From assembly GCF_003149105.1 (NCBI RefSeq), contig NZ_QGDS01000001.1, positions 325,334 through 389,333 on the forward strand: a DNA stretch of 64,000 nt. The letters are read 5' to 3'. This document shows, piece after piece, positions 26,901 to 35,576 of the stretch; within the stretch, counting starts at the first letter, position 1, and each line of letters starts with the position of its first letter. Made by a program: the position numbers and the translations under genes. This DNA comes from Faecalicatena contorta. Lineage in GTDB: Bacteria > Bacillota > Clostridia > Lachnospirales > Lachnospiraceae. The notes beneath the pieces were generated by a model. That model saw only the letters and a list, made by a program, of their open reading frames with translations, did not search any database and was not told the origin of the DNA.

Positions 26901-27932
26901 TTAATAAAAAACTGGTTTATCTACACCGGAAATGACTTTCACATTATACATATCTGCATAGCAGGTTCTTTGTACTGTTTCCTTGGCGCGAGTCGTTATA
27001 TAATAATCACTAAGTTGAAATAATGGACGCTCGTCAGCTAAATTATCAATGAGTAGTATAATGCTTTCATTATTTTCCTGTCCCAGTTTTACAAGTATGG
27101 ATTTAAGTTGGCTTGTATACTGCTCTATAATTGTATCATTTAATTTATCATCATCCAAATTTAAATACAGTATCAGCTCTACTTTACCAGTATTGTTATA
27201 TTTCCGGCAGAAATCACGGAGGATATATTCTGTTAGAGAATAATCCGCCTCAAAGTCGGGAAATAAAAGGTAAATAGGTTTTGTTTTTTTATAGTTAAGC
27301 AATGGAACATCCGTTACTGCCTCATCGTAAAATTGTTCAATAAATTCATCAATGCTCTTGGTGAACATCATTTTGTTTTCCTGTAACTTTTTGGGGCTCC
27401 AAAGCCACCACGATATTTTTAAAAGTTTTTCAATTTGTTCTTCGGTAAAACGGAACTTAATAACTTTTGCAGGATTGCCCCCGACAATTGCGTAAGGAGG
27501 CACATCACTTACAACATGCGAATTTGCAGCAATAACGGCACCATTATGTATAGTTACTCCGCTCATGATTGTGGATCCGCTGCCAATCCAAACATCATTT
27601 TGAATAATAATTTGATTATTCTGCCTCAATACATTTTCTATAGTAATACCATTTAGAAACGAACATACTCCAGTTGTTACATGCTTATAATCATGATTGA
27701 GGGAAAGAAGAAATTTGATTTTATCAGCAAATGAACAATATTTTCCAATATGAAAATTATGCGCAATCCGTTCAGTATCGAAATCTATACCGCTTTGAAT
27801 CTCACTTGACACGATATATGAATCTTGATCAATAATTGCTATCGGAAAAGGTGGTCTGTCTCTATCTATGACAGCAGATACGGTCCTAATATCTGTAATC
27901 TGATACGGCAGTGCGGAAAAGTTTATTATCAT
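26901..27932 (-). CDS. Hexapeptide-repeat acyltransferase (CatB/XAT-like) with a C-terminal Rossmann-like extension
   Basis: A 343-residue protein. The first 210 residues or so are a left-handed beta-helix acyltransferase: FHIGKYCSFADKI, NDVWIGSGSTIMSGV, HNGAVIAANSHVV and the end PPYAIVGGNPAKVIKFRF. In CatB-type enzymes the catalytic histidine lies in the NHDY region, seen here as LNHDYKHVTTG. The last 115 residues look like part of a glycosyltransferase B-type fold (YLLFPDFEADY, then ITTRAKETVQRT). AAGGAGT precedes the ATG at 27932; a TTG further upstream lacks a ribosome site. It likely acylates a surface sugar, given its neighbours. Confidence 0.82.
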   Translation of the reverse strand: MIINFSALPYQITDIRTVSAVIDRDRPPFPIAIIDQDSYIVSSEIQSGIDFDTERIAHNFHIGKYCSFADKIKFLLSLNHDYKHVTTGVCSFLNGITIENVLRQNNQIIIQNDVWIGSGSTIMSGVTIHNGAVIAANSHVVSDVPPYAIVGGNPAKVIKFRFTEEQIEKLLKISWWLWSPKKLQENKMMFTKSIDEFIEQFYDEAVTDVPLLNYKKTKPIYLLFPDFEADYSLTEYILRDFCRKYNNTGKVELILYLNLDDDKLNDTIIEQYTSQLKSILVKLGQENNESIILLIDNLADERPLFQLSDYYITTRAKETVQRTCYADMYNVKVISGVDKPVFY

Positions 27933-28115
27933 TTTTACTACTCCTTGACAGCTCTCTATTTCTATTTTTTCTAAGAAATCTCTTTTAAACTTTATATTCT
28001 CAGAATTATTCAAATATTCAGAAACATCGCATATACTGTTTTGAATCTAATGAAGTGATAAGTCCTTGGAGAGGGACTATAAATACTACTACTATATGAT
28101 ACGGGGAAGATGTAT

Positions 28116-29633
28116 ATGGGAGAAAATATCTTTTATATTAATACAGATGAATGTAAGCGTCCTAAAATGCAGGATTCTCTGTTAGCAAGCCGAATAGAAA
28201 TTGCAGAAGCACACTGCCCTCGGACGACAGCAGAAGTAACACTGGTAGTAGTTGCGTATAACAGAGTGGAAAAAACAAAAAGATGTGTTGAGAGTATTCT
28301 GAAATATACAAAAGACATTGATTACAATCTTATACTTATTGATAATGGGTCTGAAGATGATACACTGGAATATTATAAATCCGTAATATTCGAAAAAAAG
28401 AAAATTATAAAAATATCGAAGAATATAGGCGGCATGATGCCATTTACCTACATTGATTTTCAAGATATCGGGGAATACATGGTATTCATTGCAAATGACC
28501 TTGTGATGACTGCAAACTGGCTCAAGAATTTACTGATTTGTGCCAAATCGGATAGAAGCATAGGGATGGTTGCACCTCTGGCCTCTAACTGCAGTAATTT
28601 CCAAAGTTATAATCTGGGGTTTGCTTCTGAAAAGGAGATGCAGGAGAAGGCGGCCATGTTTAATCAAAGTGAACCAAAAAAATGGCAAGAAAGGCTAAGA
28701 CTTATTACACTTGCCCCACTGTTTAAAAAAGAAGTGTTATTTGCTATAGGGTTTCCGGTATTTGATCCTGCGTTTTTTCATGATTTTGCTGATGATGATG
28801 TAACATTCCGGGTACGACGCATGGGGTATAAAGCGATACTTGCGGGAGACACCTGGATACATCATGATCATTGTTTTCAAATAGGAGAGGACAAAGATAT
28901 TGAAGAGTTTCAGAAATCTTTAGTTACAGGGCGCCATGCCTTTCGGGAAAAGTGGAATGGAATCGATGCGTGGGATGATGTAAACAACTTCTATTTCGAT
29001 GTTTTGCCTTATATTTCTTCACCTAAAGCAAAGACCCCCAAAATCCTGGGAATAGATATACGCAGTGGTACACCAGCTCTTGATATCAAGAATCATCTGA
29101 AAAATTATGAAATATGGAATGCCGAAATATCTGCCTTTACGCAGCAAGAACGTTACATGGAGGATTTGCATACAATCAGTTCCGGCATTGTGGCATGTGA
29201 CAGGGAAGAATTTATAAAAGATTATTTTTCGGAAGGTTTTTTTCATTATGTTGTGATTGGAAAACCGATTAATCAGTATCACGAACCGCAGAAAGTGATG
29301 CGGGATGCATTTTCAATGACCGAAAGGGGCGGACTGATTATTTTGACTTTGTTAAATTCTTTTGGTATAAGGGAATTTTTAAATATACTTGGAAAGAGAG
29401 AGAGTTATAATCCTCAAATTTCTTTGAATATTCCGCTGGAAGTTTTATATAAAGAACTTCAAAAAACAGGAGAAGTTAAATTCTGCCATCCAAGGAGGGC
29501 AGGAGTGTCTCAAGAAGAGATGAATATTCTGAAAACCTTGTTGTCAGGCTGTACTGCGGGAGAAGCAGAAATGCAAATATGTCTGTCCCGCTTAGTGGTA
29601 TCAGAATTTGTGATAGGGATTGAGAAAAAATAG
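28116..29633 (+). CDS. Glycosyltransferase family 2 protein with a C-terminal methyltransferase-like domain
   Basis: A 505-residue protein. Residues about 35-290 are a GT-A fold family 2 glycosyltransferase: TLVVVAYNRVEKTKRCV, LIDNGSEDDT, an FIANDLVM acidic site and FHDFADDDVTFRVRR near the acceptor side. Residues about 300-500 contain KILGIDIRSGTPALDIK and a GGLIILTLLNS segment, resembling a Rossmann methyltransferase but without a clear SAM motif. The ATG at 28116 is favoured by spacing from GGGGA; 28110 is an alternative. It diverges from the acyltransferase gene and probably acts on surface glycan or glycoprotein. Confidence 0.83.
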   Translation: MGENIFYINTDECKRPKMQDSLLASRIEIAEAHCPRTTAEVTLVVVAYNRVEKTKRCVESILKYTKDIDYNLILIDNGSEDDTLEYYKSVIFEKKKIIKISKNIGGMMPFTYIDFQDIGEYMVFIANDLVMTANWLKNLLICAKSDRSIGMVAPLASNCSNFQSYNLGFASEKEMQEKAAMFNQSEPKKWQERLRLITLAPLFKKEVLFAIGFPVFDPAFFHDFADDDVTFRVRRMGYKAILAGDTWIHHDHCFQIGEDKDIEEFQKSLVTGRHAFREKWNGIDAWDDVNNFYFDVLPYISSPKAKTPKILGIDIRSGTPALDIKNHLKNYEIWNAEISAFTQQERYMEDLHTISSGIVACDREEFIKDYFSEGFFHYVVIGKPINQYHEPQKVMRDAFSMTERGGLIILTLLNSFGIREFLNILGKRESYNPQISLNIPLEVLYKELQKTGEVKFCHPRRAGVSQEEMNILKTLLSGCTAGEAEMQICLSRLVVSEFVIGIEKK

Positions 29634-29641
29634 GAAAGAAG

Positions 29642-29769
29642 GTTATGGGGATGTTGTAAAATGCAAATATCTCGAAGAAGGATACTAGATTTTGAAATTG
29701 TTTTATCTGCAATCTTAAAATCTAGTATGTGCTCTCTAGGAGACAAAGGTTTTGCAACATCCTCATAAC
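29642..29769. mobile_element. MITE-like 128-bp element with terminal inverted repeats
   Basis: The ends GTTATGGGGATGTTGTAAAA and its counterpart (TTTTGCAACATCCTCATAAC) match over 20 bases with two mismatches. An inner inverted pair TACTAGATTTT/AAAATCTAGTA lies inside. There is no coding capacity. It sits between convergent genes, so a large bidirectional terminator is an alternative. AAG occurs on both flanks, a possible but weak 3-bp target duplication. Confidence 0.5.
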
Positions 29770-29773
29770 AAGT

Positions 29774-30343
29774 TCATTTTGATATTATCATTGGGTTTTT
29801 CATATATTCAGCGAAGCTCATAAGCTGTAAATCTCTGGCAGAAAGAAGGGCACTGTTCAGATTAACCGGCCACTGGATACCGATTTCAGGATCATCGAAC
29901 CGAATTCCGGTATCAGTTTGTTTGTCGTAGGCGCCATCACACTGATATAACATCAGAGAGTTGCTCTCTAATGAAGCAAAGCCGTGGGCAAACCCCCGTG
30001 GAACATATAAAGCCAGATGATTTTTAGCACTTAGTTCAAATCCCTGCCATTTTTTAAATGTGGGGCTCTGTGGACGCAAATCAACAATGACATCATAAAC
30101 TCTGCCATGTGGTACACTGACCAGTTTTGCCTGTGGCTTATGAATCTGAAAATGCAGTCCCCGGATTATATTTTCAGCAGAAATTGAGACAAAGGTTTCG
30201 CTCAGACAAAAATCAATTCCGCTGTCATGATAAATATCTTTTTCAAAGCATTTGGTAAAGCCGCCGCGGGAATCCCCAACTGAAAAATTATTAATTAGAT
30301 ATGAACCTTCCAAATTCAATTCTTTAAACTCAAAGCCTGCCAT
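29774..30343 (-). CDS. RfbC-like NDP-hexulose 3,5-epimerase
   Basis: A 189-residue cupin-fold epimerase. RGLHFQIHKPQAKLV carries the catalytic histidine, VYDVIVDLRPQSPTF and YVPRGFAHGFASLE follow, and GIQWP is near the end, all characteristic of RfbC. The ATG at 30343 directly follows the upstream gene's stop; an ATG at 30367 lies inside that gene without a ribosome site. No dTDP-glucose genes (rfbA, rfbB) are present, and the operon makes CDP-sugars, so this protein may act on a CDP-linked hexulose, as AscE does in ascarylose synthesis. That substrate is an inference. Confidence 0.85.
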   Translation of the reverse strand: MAGFEFKELNLEGSYLINNFSVGDSRGGFTKCFEKDIYHDSGIDFCLSETFVSISAENIIRGLHFQIHKPQAKLVSVPHGRVYDVIVDLRPQSPTFKKWQGFELSAKNHLALYVPRGFAHGFASLESNSLMLYQCDGAYDKQTDTGIRFDDPEIGIQWPVNLNSALLSARDLQLMSFAEYMKNPMIISK

Positions 30344-30345
30344 AA

Positions 30346-31263
30346 TTACTCTTGTTCCTGAATCCATTTTATTGTGTTTCTTATTCCTTGTGCAAAATCC
30401 ACAGAAGGAACAAAACCAGTGTCATTCTTAACAGCTTCTATATCAAATTCCTTATAGCTCAGAGATATACCGGTAAATGGAAGTTCTCCCAAGCCGATTT
30501 TAATATTGGGATTTACCTGATCCCTCATTTCGCATAAAAAGTCCTTTAACGGTCTGGGTGACAGACTGCCAATATAATAAGTACGGTTTGCAATACCTTT
30601 TCCGGCCACGGCAACAAATGCCTTTGCAGCATCTGTTATATAGATGAAGTCATAAATCTGGCTGCCGGCTGAAAATGCGCAGTGTTCACCATGGAGCAGT
30701 TTTCGCAGACTGGTATTGATTAATCTTGGATTACGTTCTCCAGGACCATATATGTTAGAAATCACTGTACGGATATAGCTAATTCCTAAAGAACCGGCAA
30801 TAGTGCGCGCTATGTAATTTGCCGCAAGCTTGGCACTGCAATATAATGTATTAACACCCGGTGTATCATCTTCTTTCATGAACGTTTCGATTTCATATTC
30901 CATAATACTGGAGGCAAACACAAAACGTTTGCAGTTCATAGCAGCACATGCGCAGACAGTATCACAAGTGTATTGGATATTATTCATCTGAATCTGAGAA
31001 TCTCCCCGCAGAGGACCTGCACTTCCGATCCATGCAAGATGATATAATGTATCTGCATCCCGGTCCGGGATAACCTCTTCCAAATGCCTAAAGTTTTGCA
31101 ATTCGCAGTACACGATTCTTATACCAGGTAAGTTTTGAATATTGTCAATACAGGCATATTTGCTACGGACAACTGCAATTACCTGGATTCCTTGTGAAGA
31201 TAATTCTTTACACAATGCGGAACCAATAAACCCATTAGCTCCTGTAACAATTACTTTTTTCAT
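30346..31263 (-). CDS. NAD-dependent epimerase/dehydratase or reductase (extended SDR)
   Basis: A 305-residue extended short-chain dehydrogenase. The nucleotide motif VTGANGFIGSALC is at the N-terminus, and the active-site YCSAKLAANY supplies Tyr and Lys. ISNIYGPGERNPRL is typical of sugar-nucleotide SDRs. In CDP-dideoxyhexose operons an SDR at this place reduces the final 4-keto sugar (abequose, paratose or ascarylose synthase); which one cannot be told from sequence. The start overlaps the rfbH stop by four bases (ATGA). Confidence 0.86.
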   Translation of the reverse strand: MKKVIVTGANGFIGSALCKELSSQGIQVIAVVRSKYACIDNIQNLPGIRIVYCELQNFRHLEEVIPDRDADTLYHLAWIGSAGPLRGDSQIQMNNIQYTCDTVCACAAMNCKRFVFASSIMEYEIETFMKEDDTPGVNTLYCSAKLAANYIARTIAGSLGISYIRTVISNIYGPGERNPRLINTSLRKLLHGEHCAFSAGSQIYDFIYITDAAKAFVAVAGKGIANRTYYIGSLSPRPLKDFLCEMRDQVNPNIKIGLGELPFTGISLSYKEFDIEAVKNDTGFVPSVDFAQGIRNTIKWIQEQE

Positions 31264-32603
31264 TTTTGCACCGCCCCGATTATTGTCTTAGCCATATAGT
31301 CAATCATCTCATCTGTCATCCCCGGATAGACTCCTACCCAGAAAGTATGATTCATAACATATTCTGTGTTATTCAGACTGCCCACCGTACGGTAAGCTTC
31401 TGTATTACGAATTTGGTCAAAGCAGGGATGTTTGATAAGATTACCGCTGAACAGTAACCGGGTTTGAATATTGTGGCCTTCCAGATATTTTGTCACATCA
31501 TTCCGGCTCAATCCACTTTCAGGCCTCACACTAATTAAAAAGCCGAACCAGGACGGAAGGCTGTTTTCGGCGGGGGCAGGCAAAATAAGTTGATCCTGAA
31601 TATCCCCTAGTGCATTGTACAGCCTTTTCCAGTTGTGGCGGCGATGCTCAATGAAAGATGGAAATTTTTTTAACTGCTCACAGCCAATGGCTGCCTGCAT
31701 ATCTGTTACTTTCAGGTTATATCCAAAGTGGCTGTAGACATATTTGTGATCATATCCGTGAGGAAGTTCTCCATATTGACCATCAAAACGATGACCGCAG
31801 AAATTATCATGTCCGGAGGGACAGATACAGTCACGGCCCCAGTCACGGAAAGACAAAATCAGACGGTGCAGCATGGGATTGTCAGTATAGACACAGCCTC
31901 CTTCTCCCATTGTCATATGGTGGGGAGGGTAAAAGCTGCTGGTACCGATGTCCCCCCATGTACCAGTAAATCGGGTTTCCCCGTTTATTGTATATTGGGA
32001 ACCTAATGCATCACAGTTATCCTCAATCAGCCATAGATTATGCTTATCACAGAAAGCCTTTACCGCAGAAAGGTCAAATGGATTCCCCAGAGTATGAGCA
32101 ATCATGACTGCCTTCGTTTTTTCAGAAAGAGCCGCCTCCAGTTTTGTTACATCAATATTGTATTGGGGAATCGTTACATCAACAAATACAGGAACCGCCC
32201 CATACTGTATGATAGGAGTGACTGTTGTAGGAAAACCACAGGCTACAGTGATGACCTCATCCCCGCGCCTGATCTGCCGTTCGTTCAACTCAGGCGCTGT
32301 CAATACCATAAAGGCAATCAGATTAGCTGAAGAACCACTATTAACCAGATGTGCATATTTTACCCCCAGCCATTCTGCAAATTCCTTTTCGAACCGGTCT
32401 GCAAAACGGCCTGTAGTCAGCCAGAAATCCAGTACTGAATCAGTCAGTGCACACATTTCTTTTTCATCAAATACACGCCCTGCATATGCAATGTGTCTGC
32501 CCTCTTGATAGAGGGTCTCTTTCTTCTTGAAGTCATGGTAATATTCAGTAATCAAATCTTTAATTTGTTTACGAGCTTCTGTCTCGTTTTTCCAACGGCT
32601 CAT
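31260..32603 (-). CDS. rfbH: RfbH, CDP-4-keto-6-deoxy-D-glucose-3-dehydrase (PMP/2Fe-2S enzyme)
   Basis: A 447-residue DegT/DnrJ-fold protein. The segment SSFYPPHHMTMGEGG has histidine where aminotransferases carry the PLP lysine; this replacement is the hallmark of the RfbH/DdhC dehydrase that removes the C3 hydroxyl. Cysteines in RDCICPSGHDNFCG lie where the [2Fe-2S] ligands are expected. GGGAGGAAATAAA precedes the ATG at 32603. The reductase partner RfbI/DdhD, which reduces the product, is not in this cluster. Confidence 0.92.
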   Translation of the reverse strand: MSRWKNETEARKQIKDLITEYYHDFKKKETLYQEGRHIAYAGRVFDEKEMCALTDSVLDFWLTTGRFADRFEKEFAEWLGVKYAHLVNSGSSANLIAFMVLTAPELNERQIRRGDEVITVACGFPTTVTPIIQYGAVPVFVDVTIPQYNIDVTKLEAALSEKTKAVMIAHTLGNPFDLSAVKAFCDKHNLWLIEDNCDALGSQYTINGETRFTGTWGDIGTSSFYPPHHMTMGEGGCVYTDNPMLHRLILSFRDWGRDCICPSGHDNFCGHRFDGQYGELPHGYDHKYVYSHFGYNLKVTDMQAAIGCEQLKKFPSFIEHRRHNWKRLYNALGDIQDQLILPAPAENSLPSWFGFLISVRPESGLSRNDVTKYLEGHNIQTRLLFSGNLIKHPCFDQIRNTEAYRTVGSLNNTEYVMNHTFWVGVYPGMTDEMIDYMAKTIIGAVQK

Positions 32604-32632
32604 TTTATTTCCTCCCGCAGACTCATTCAATA

Positions 32633-33754
32633 TTATTCAAGTACGCCTCCCTTATGCACGCCCTGCACACCCGCCGGAGGCTTTACCTGGGTTTTATCTG
32701 CAACCCGGATAAATTGCTCTATCTGTTTATCCATACATGCTCTTATATCTCCATCTGCAATCCAGCATTTACTCCATTCAATTACCATATCAATGGCAGT
32801 ATCCAGATTCCAGCGGGGGTTCCAGCCAAATATATCCTTTAGCTTAGAACAATCCAGCTTCAAAAGGCCGGCCTCATGAGGACCGCCGTCATATACATTT
32901 AACCAGTTGAGTCCTCCTCCCCATTTGCTGACGAAAAGATTAACCAAAGCTCCGGTTTGAAAACAATCTACATCATCTGGCCCCACGTTGTAATATCCTG
33001 CATATTCTGGATTTTCATATTGCATGGCTGCAATCATCAGATAGACATACAGCGGCTCCAGAACATGCTGATATGGACGGGTGGAGAAGGGGTTTCTTAC
33101 AATGATATCTTCATGATTTGCGGCTGCACGGACGCAGTCAGGGATGATACGGTCAGCGGCAAAATCCCCTCCGCCGATAACATTACCTGCTCTGGCTGTG
33201 GAAATTGTTGTACGTTCATCTTTAAAGAAACTATTTTTATAAGAATGGGTTACCAGTTCTGAACAGGACTTGGAGTTAGAATAGGGGTCATAGCCATCCA
33301 GTGTATCATCTTCACGATATCCCCATACCCATTCTTTATTAAGGTAAACTTTATCCGTGGTGATATTCAGAAAGGACTTTACACAAGTGCTGTTACGTAT
33401 ACATTCCAGAATATTGACGGTTCCCATCACATTTGTTTCATAGGTATAAGACGGATTCTTGTAGCTGTCTCTTACGAGAGGCTGTGCTGCCAGATGCAGG
33501 ATGATTTCGGGCTGTGCTTTGTCAAATGTCTGTTTCAGGGATTGATAATCGCGGATATCGCCAATTACTGAATGAATGTCAGAGGCGATTCGGGCAATTT
33601 CAAACAGAGAGGGTGAAGTGGGCGACTCTAAGGAATAACCGGTAACATCTGCTCCTGCGTTCACCAGCATTTTACAAAGCCAAGAGCCTTTAAACCCTGT
33701 GTGCCCTGTCAAAAATACTCTTTTATTTTTATAAAATGAAAAGTTAAATTCCAT
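32633..33754 (-). CDS. rfbG: RfbG, CDP-glucose 4,6-dehydratase
   Basis: A 373-residue extended SDR. The N-terminal VFLTGHTGFKGSWLC is a distinctive RfbG nucleotide motif, the active site is YDPYSNSKSCSE, and HVLEPLYVYL is conserved in the family. It converts CDP-glucose to CDP-4-keto-6-deoxyglucose. The start at 33754 is set by GGGAGGAGTA just upstream; the start overlaps the rfbF stop (TAATG), so translation is coupled. Confidence 0.94.
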   Translation of the reverse strand: MEFNFSFYKNKRVFLTGHTGFKGSWLCKMLVNAGADVTGYSLESPTSPSLFEIARIASDIHSVIGDIRDYQSLKQTFDKAQPEIILHLAAQPLVRDSYKNPSYTYETNVMGTVNILECIRNSTCVKSFLNITTDKVYLNKEWVWGYREDDTLDGYDPYSNSKSCSELVTHSYKNSFFKDERTTISTARAGNVIGGGDFAADRIIPDCVRAAANHEDIIVRNPFSTRPYQHVLEPLYVYLMIAAMQYENPEYAGYYNVGPDDVDCFQTGALVNLFVSKWGGGLNWLNVYDGGPHEAGLLKLDCSKLKDIFGWNPRWNLDTAIDMVIEWSKCWIADGDIRACMDKQIEQFIRVADKTQVKPPAGVQGVHKGGVLE

Positions 33755-34533
33755 TACTCCTCCCATAATTTCCAGGGTGCGTTGCCGGAAGCCCATAATT
33801 TCTCTAATTGCTGTTTTTCCCGCAGCGTATCCATACATTGCCAATGGCCTTTGTGTGCATATGCCATTAACTGTTTATCTTTTACCAGGTGATTCATTGG
33901 ATCTTTTTCGAATATAGTATTATCTCCGTCGATGTAATCAAAAAGCTGGGGTTCAAATACCATAAATCCAATATTAATTAAATCACCATCTGAAGTTGAC
34001 TTCTCACGGAAAGCATCCACTGTTCCATTTTTATTAACATCCAGGACCCCTTTATTTTGTCCAAAGTTATATACCGATACTGTGCCGGTTTTCCCATGAG
34101 TATTGTGGTATTCCAATAACCTGGCAATATTTACATTACCTACTGCGTCACCATATGTAAGCATAAAAGTGTTGTTACCGATAAATTCTTTGATGCGTTT
34201 TATTCTTCCGCCAGTTTGAGTATTCAGACCTGTATCGACGATTGTGACCTTCCATGGTTCAATATGCTTGTTATGAATGATAATCTCATTATCTTTTGTA
34301 AAATCAAATGTAACATCAGAAGTATGCAAAAAATAGTCAGCAAACCATTTTTTGATTGCATGCTGTTTATACCCAGCACAAATGATAAAATCATAAAATC
34401 CATAGTAGGAATAAATCTTCATAATATGCCAGAGTATTGGCATACCGCCAATTTCTATCAGTGGTTTGGGAGTGAATTGAGATTCTTCAGAAATACGGGT
34501 TCCAAAACCGCCTGCTAAAATAACTACTTTCAT
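33754..34533 (-). CDS. rfbF: RfbF, glucose-1-phosphate cytidylyltransferase
   Basis: A 259-residue nucleotidyltransferase. The N-terminus ILAGGFGTRISEE and PKPLIEIGGMPILWH give the CTP-binding loop, and MLTYGDAVGNVNI carries the metal-binding aspartate. It makes CDP-glucose, the entry compound of the operon. It is the first gene of the minus-strand set, with AAAGGAAA upstream. Confidence 0.95.
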   Translation of the reverse strand: MKVVILAGGFGTRISEESQFTPKPLIEIGGMPILWHIMKIYSYYGFYDFIICAGYKQHAIKKWFADYFLHTSDVTFDFTKDNEIIIHNKHIEPWKVTIVDTGLNTQTGGRIKRIKEFIGNNTFMLTYGDAVGNVNIARLLEYHNTHGKTGTVSVYNFGQNKGVLDVNKNGTVDAFREKSTSDGDLINIGFMVFEPQLFDYIDGDNTIFEKDPMNHLVKDKQLMAYAHKGHWQCMDTLREKQQLEKLWASGNAPWKLWEE

Positions 34534-34686
34534 TATATGTGATTTCCTTTCTGCTAGAACTGATGCATGATCGTTGGATTGGGGGCATTTTTCTTCTGCT
34601 GGATTACTGAGATACCTCCTAAAATAAGTATATTATGAATAAAACTGGGGTATTACGGAAACTCACGTTTTCATGTATTGGGTGAA

Positions 34687-34704
34687 GATAACAGAGGTGT
34701 TATC
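34687..34704. promoter_or_regulatory. Palindrome upstream of the CDP-sugar operon
   Basis: GATAACA and TGTTATC are perfect 7-bp inverted arms separated by GAGG. The size and symmetry suit a dimeric repressor site controlling rfbF, but no regulator gene is nearby. Confidence 0.4.
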
Positions 34705-34783
34705 ATGGGATAGATGAAATATTTTTGAAGGAATAAGAGAGAAGCAGAGGCGTATAATGTCCGTATGGATTAAAAAAGAGCAA

Positions 34784-34820
34784 TTAAAAAGCGCCTTACC
34801 TTATCGGGACAGGGCGCTAT
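34784..34820 (-). terminator. Terminator of the minus-strand hydrogenase regulatory operon
   Basis: On the minus strand AGCGCC (34813-34818) and GGCGCT (34790-34795) form the stem, followed by a T tract (A residues at 34786-34790 on the + strand). It lies just after the PHP gene stop. Confidence 0.8.
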
Positions 34821-34850
34821 TTTGTGTTTTAAAATTACTGTGTAACCATT

Positions 34851-35576
34851 CTAAGTCAGCCGGTTACGGATTGCTGTCAGAATGTCTTTGATTTCCTTTG
34901 ATTTTGAGAAAATCTGATACTCCGGTTCGCGGATATCATTCAAATAATGTGCATCTGAACTGCTTATAATGTTGCATTGTAAGAAGTAAGGGTGTTCTTT
35001 TTGTATCCGGTGCAGATTCTTTAAATCGTGAAACTCAGCACAGGTAAAGGTACTGTCCGGCGGCACAAATCCTAAGTTGGATAAGATACTGGAAGAACTT
35101 TTATCCACATGCGCCGGGTAAGCAACTCCATGATAAGAAGACACGAGGGAAAATACATCATCAAAGGATATATCTGTAGCGCTGATTAGCAGATTATCGA
35201 CGGTTCCAACCACTTCATCCTGTTCATCCATAATCTGCTGTCTGCCGAAGATTTCCTCCTTATTTTTTACAGGAAGCATATGCTCATAAACATAAGCATC
35301 AAAGGAAAGTGCGTCTGCCAAAGAGGCAAACAAACAGACCACATGTACTTCTTCTGCAGTACACAGCTCCATTCCAGGAATCACTGTGATACCGTAATTT
35401 TGTCCGTGGTATAGGGCCGCGGGGCAGTTTTTACAGCTATTATGGTCGGTCAGGGCAATGACATCCAATCCTTTTACCGCAGCCATTCCCACAATATTAG
35501 CCGGGGTCATATCCTCATCCCCGCATGGGGAAAGGCAGGAATGGATATGGAGGTCATAGTATAATCCGGTCATCAT
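34851..35576 (-). CDS. PHP-domain phosphoesterase
   Basis: A 241-residue PHP-fold protein. The metal motif YYDLHIHSCLSPCGDEDM has HxH at residues 10 and 12, followed by ALTDHNSCKN and later EFHDLKNLH and SSDAHYLNDI. These histidines and aspartates build the metal site of PHP phosphoesterases. The start overlaps the upstream DRTGG gene as ATGATGA. It is the last gene of the operon. PHP proteins of this type recur beside [FeFe]-hydrogenase genes in Clostridia, but the substrate is unknown. Confidence 0.85.
   Translation of the reverse strand: MMTGLYYDLHIHSCLSPCGDEDMTPANIVGMAAVKGLDVIALTDHNSCKNCPAALYHGQNYGITVIPGMELCTAEEVHVVCLFASLADALSFDAYVYEHMLPVKNKEEIFGRQQIMDEQDEVVGTVDNLLISATDISFDDVFSLVSSYHGVAYPAHVDKSSSSILSNLGFVPPDSTFTCAEFHDLKNLHRIQKEHPYFLQCNIISSSDAHYLNDIREPEYQIFSKSKEIKDILTAIRNRLT

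Larger units (their letters stand above)
34534..34850. other. Intergenic region between the CDP-sugar operon and the hydrogenase regulatory operon
   Basis: A 317-bp gap holding no gene. Both neighbours are on the minus strand. It contains the minus-strand terminator of the PHP operon (34784-34820), a perfect GATAACA/TGTTATC palindrome (34687-34704) and presumably the rfbF promoter. A TATACT near 34627 on the minus strand has no convincing -35 box. Confidence 0.6.
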
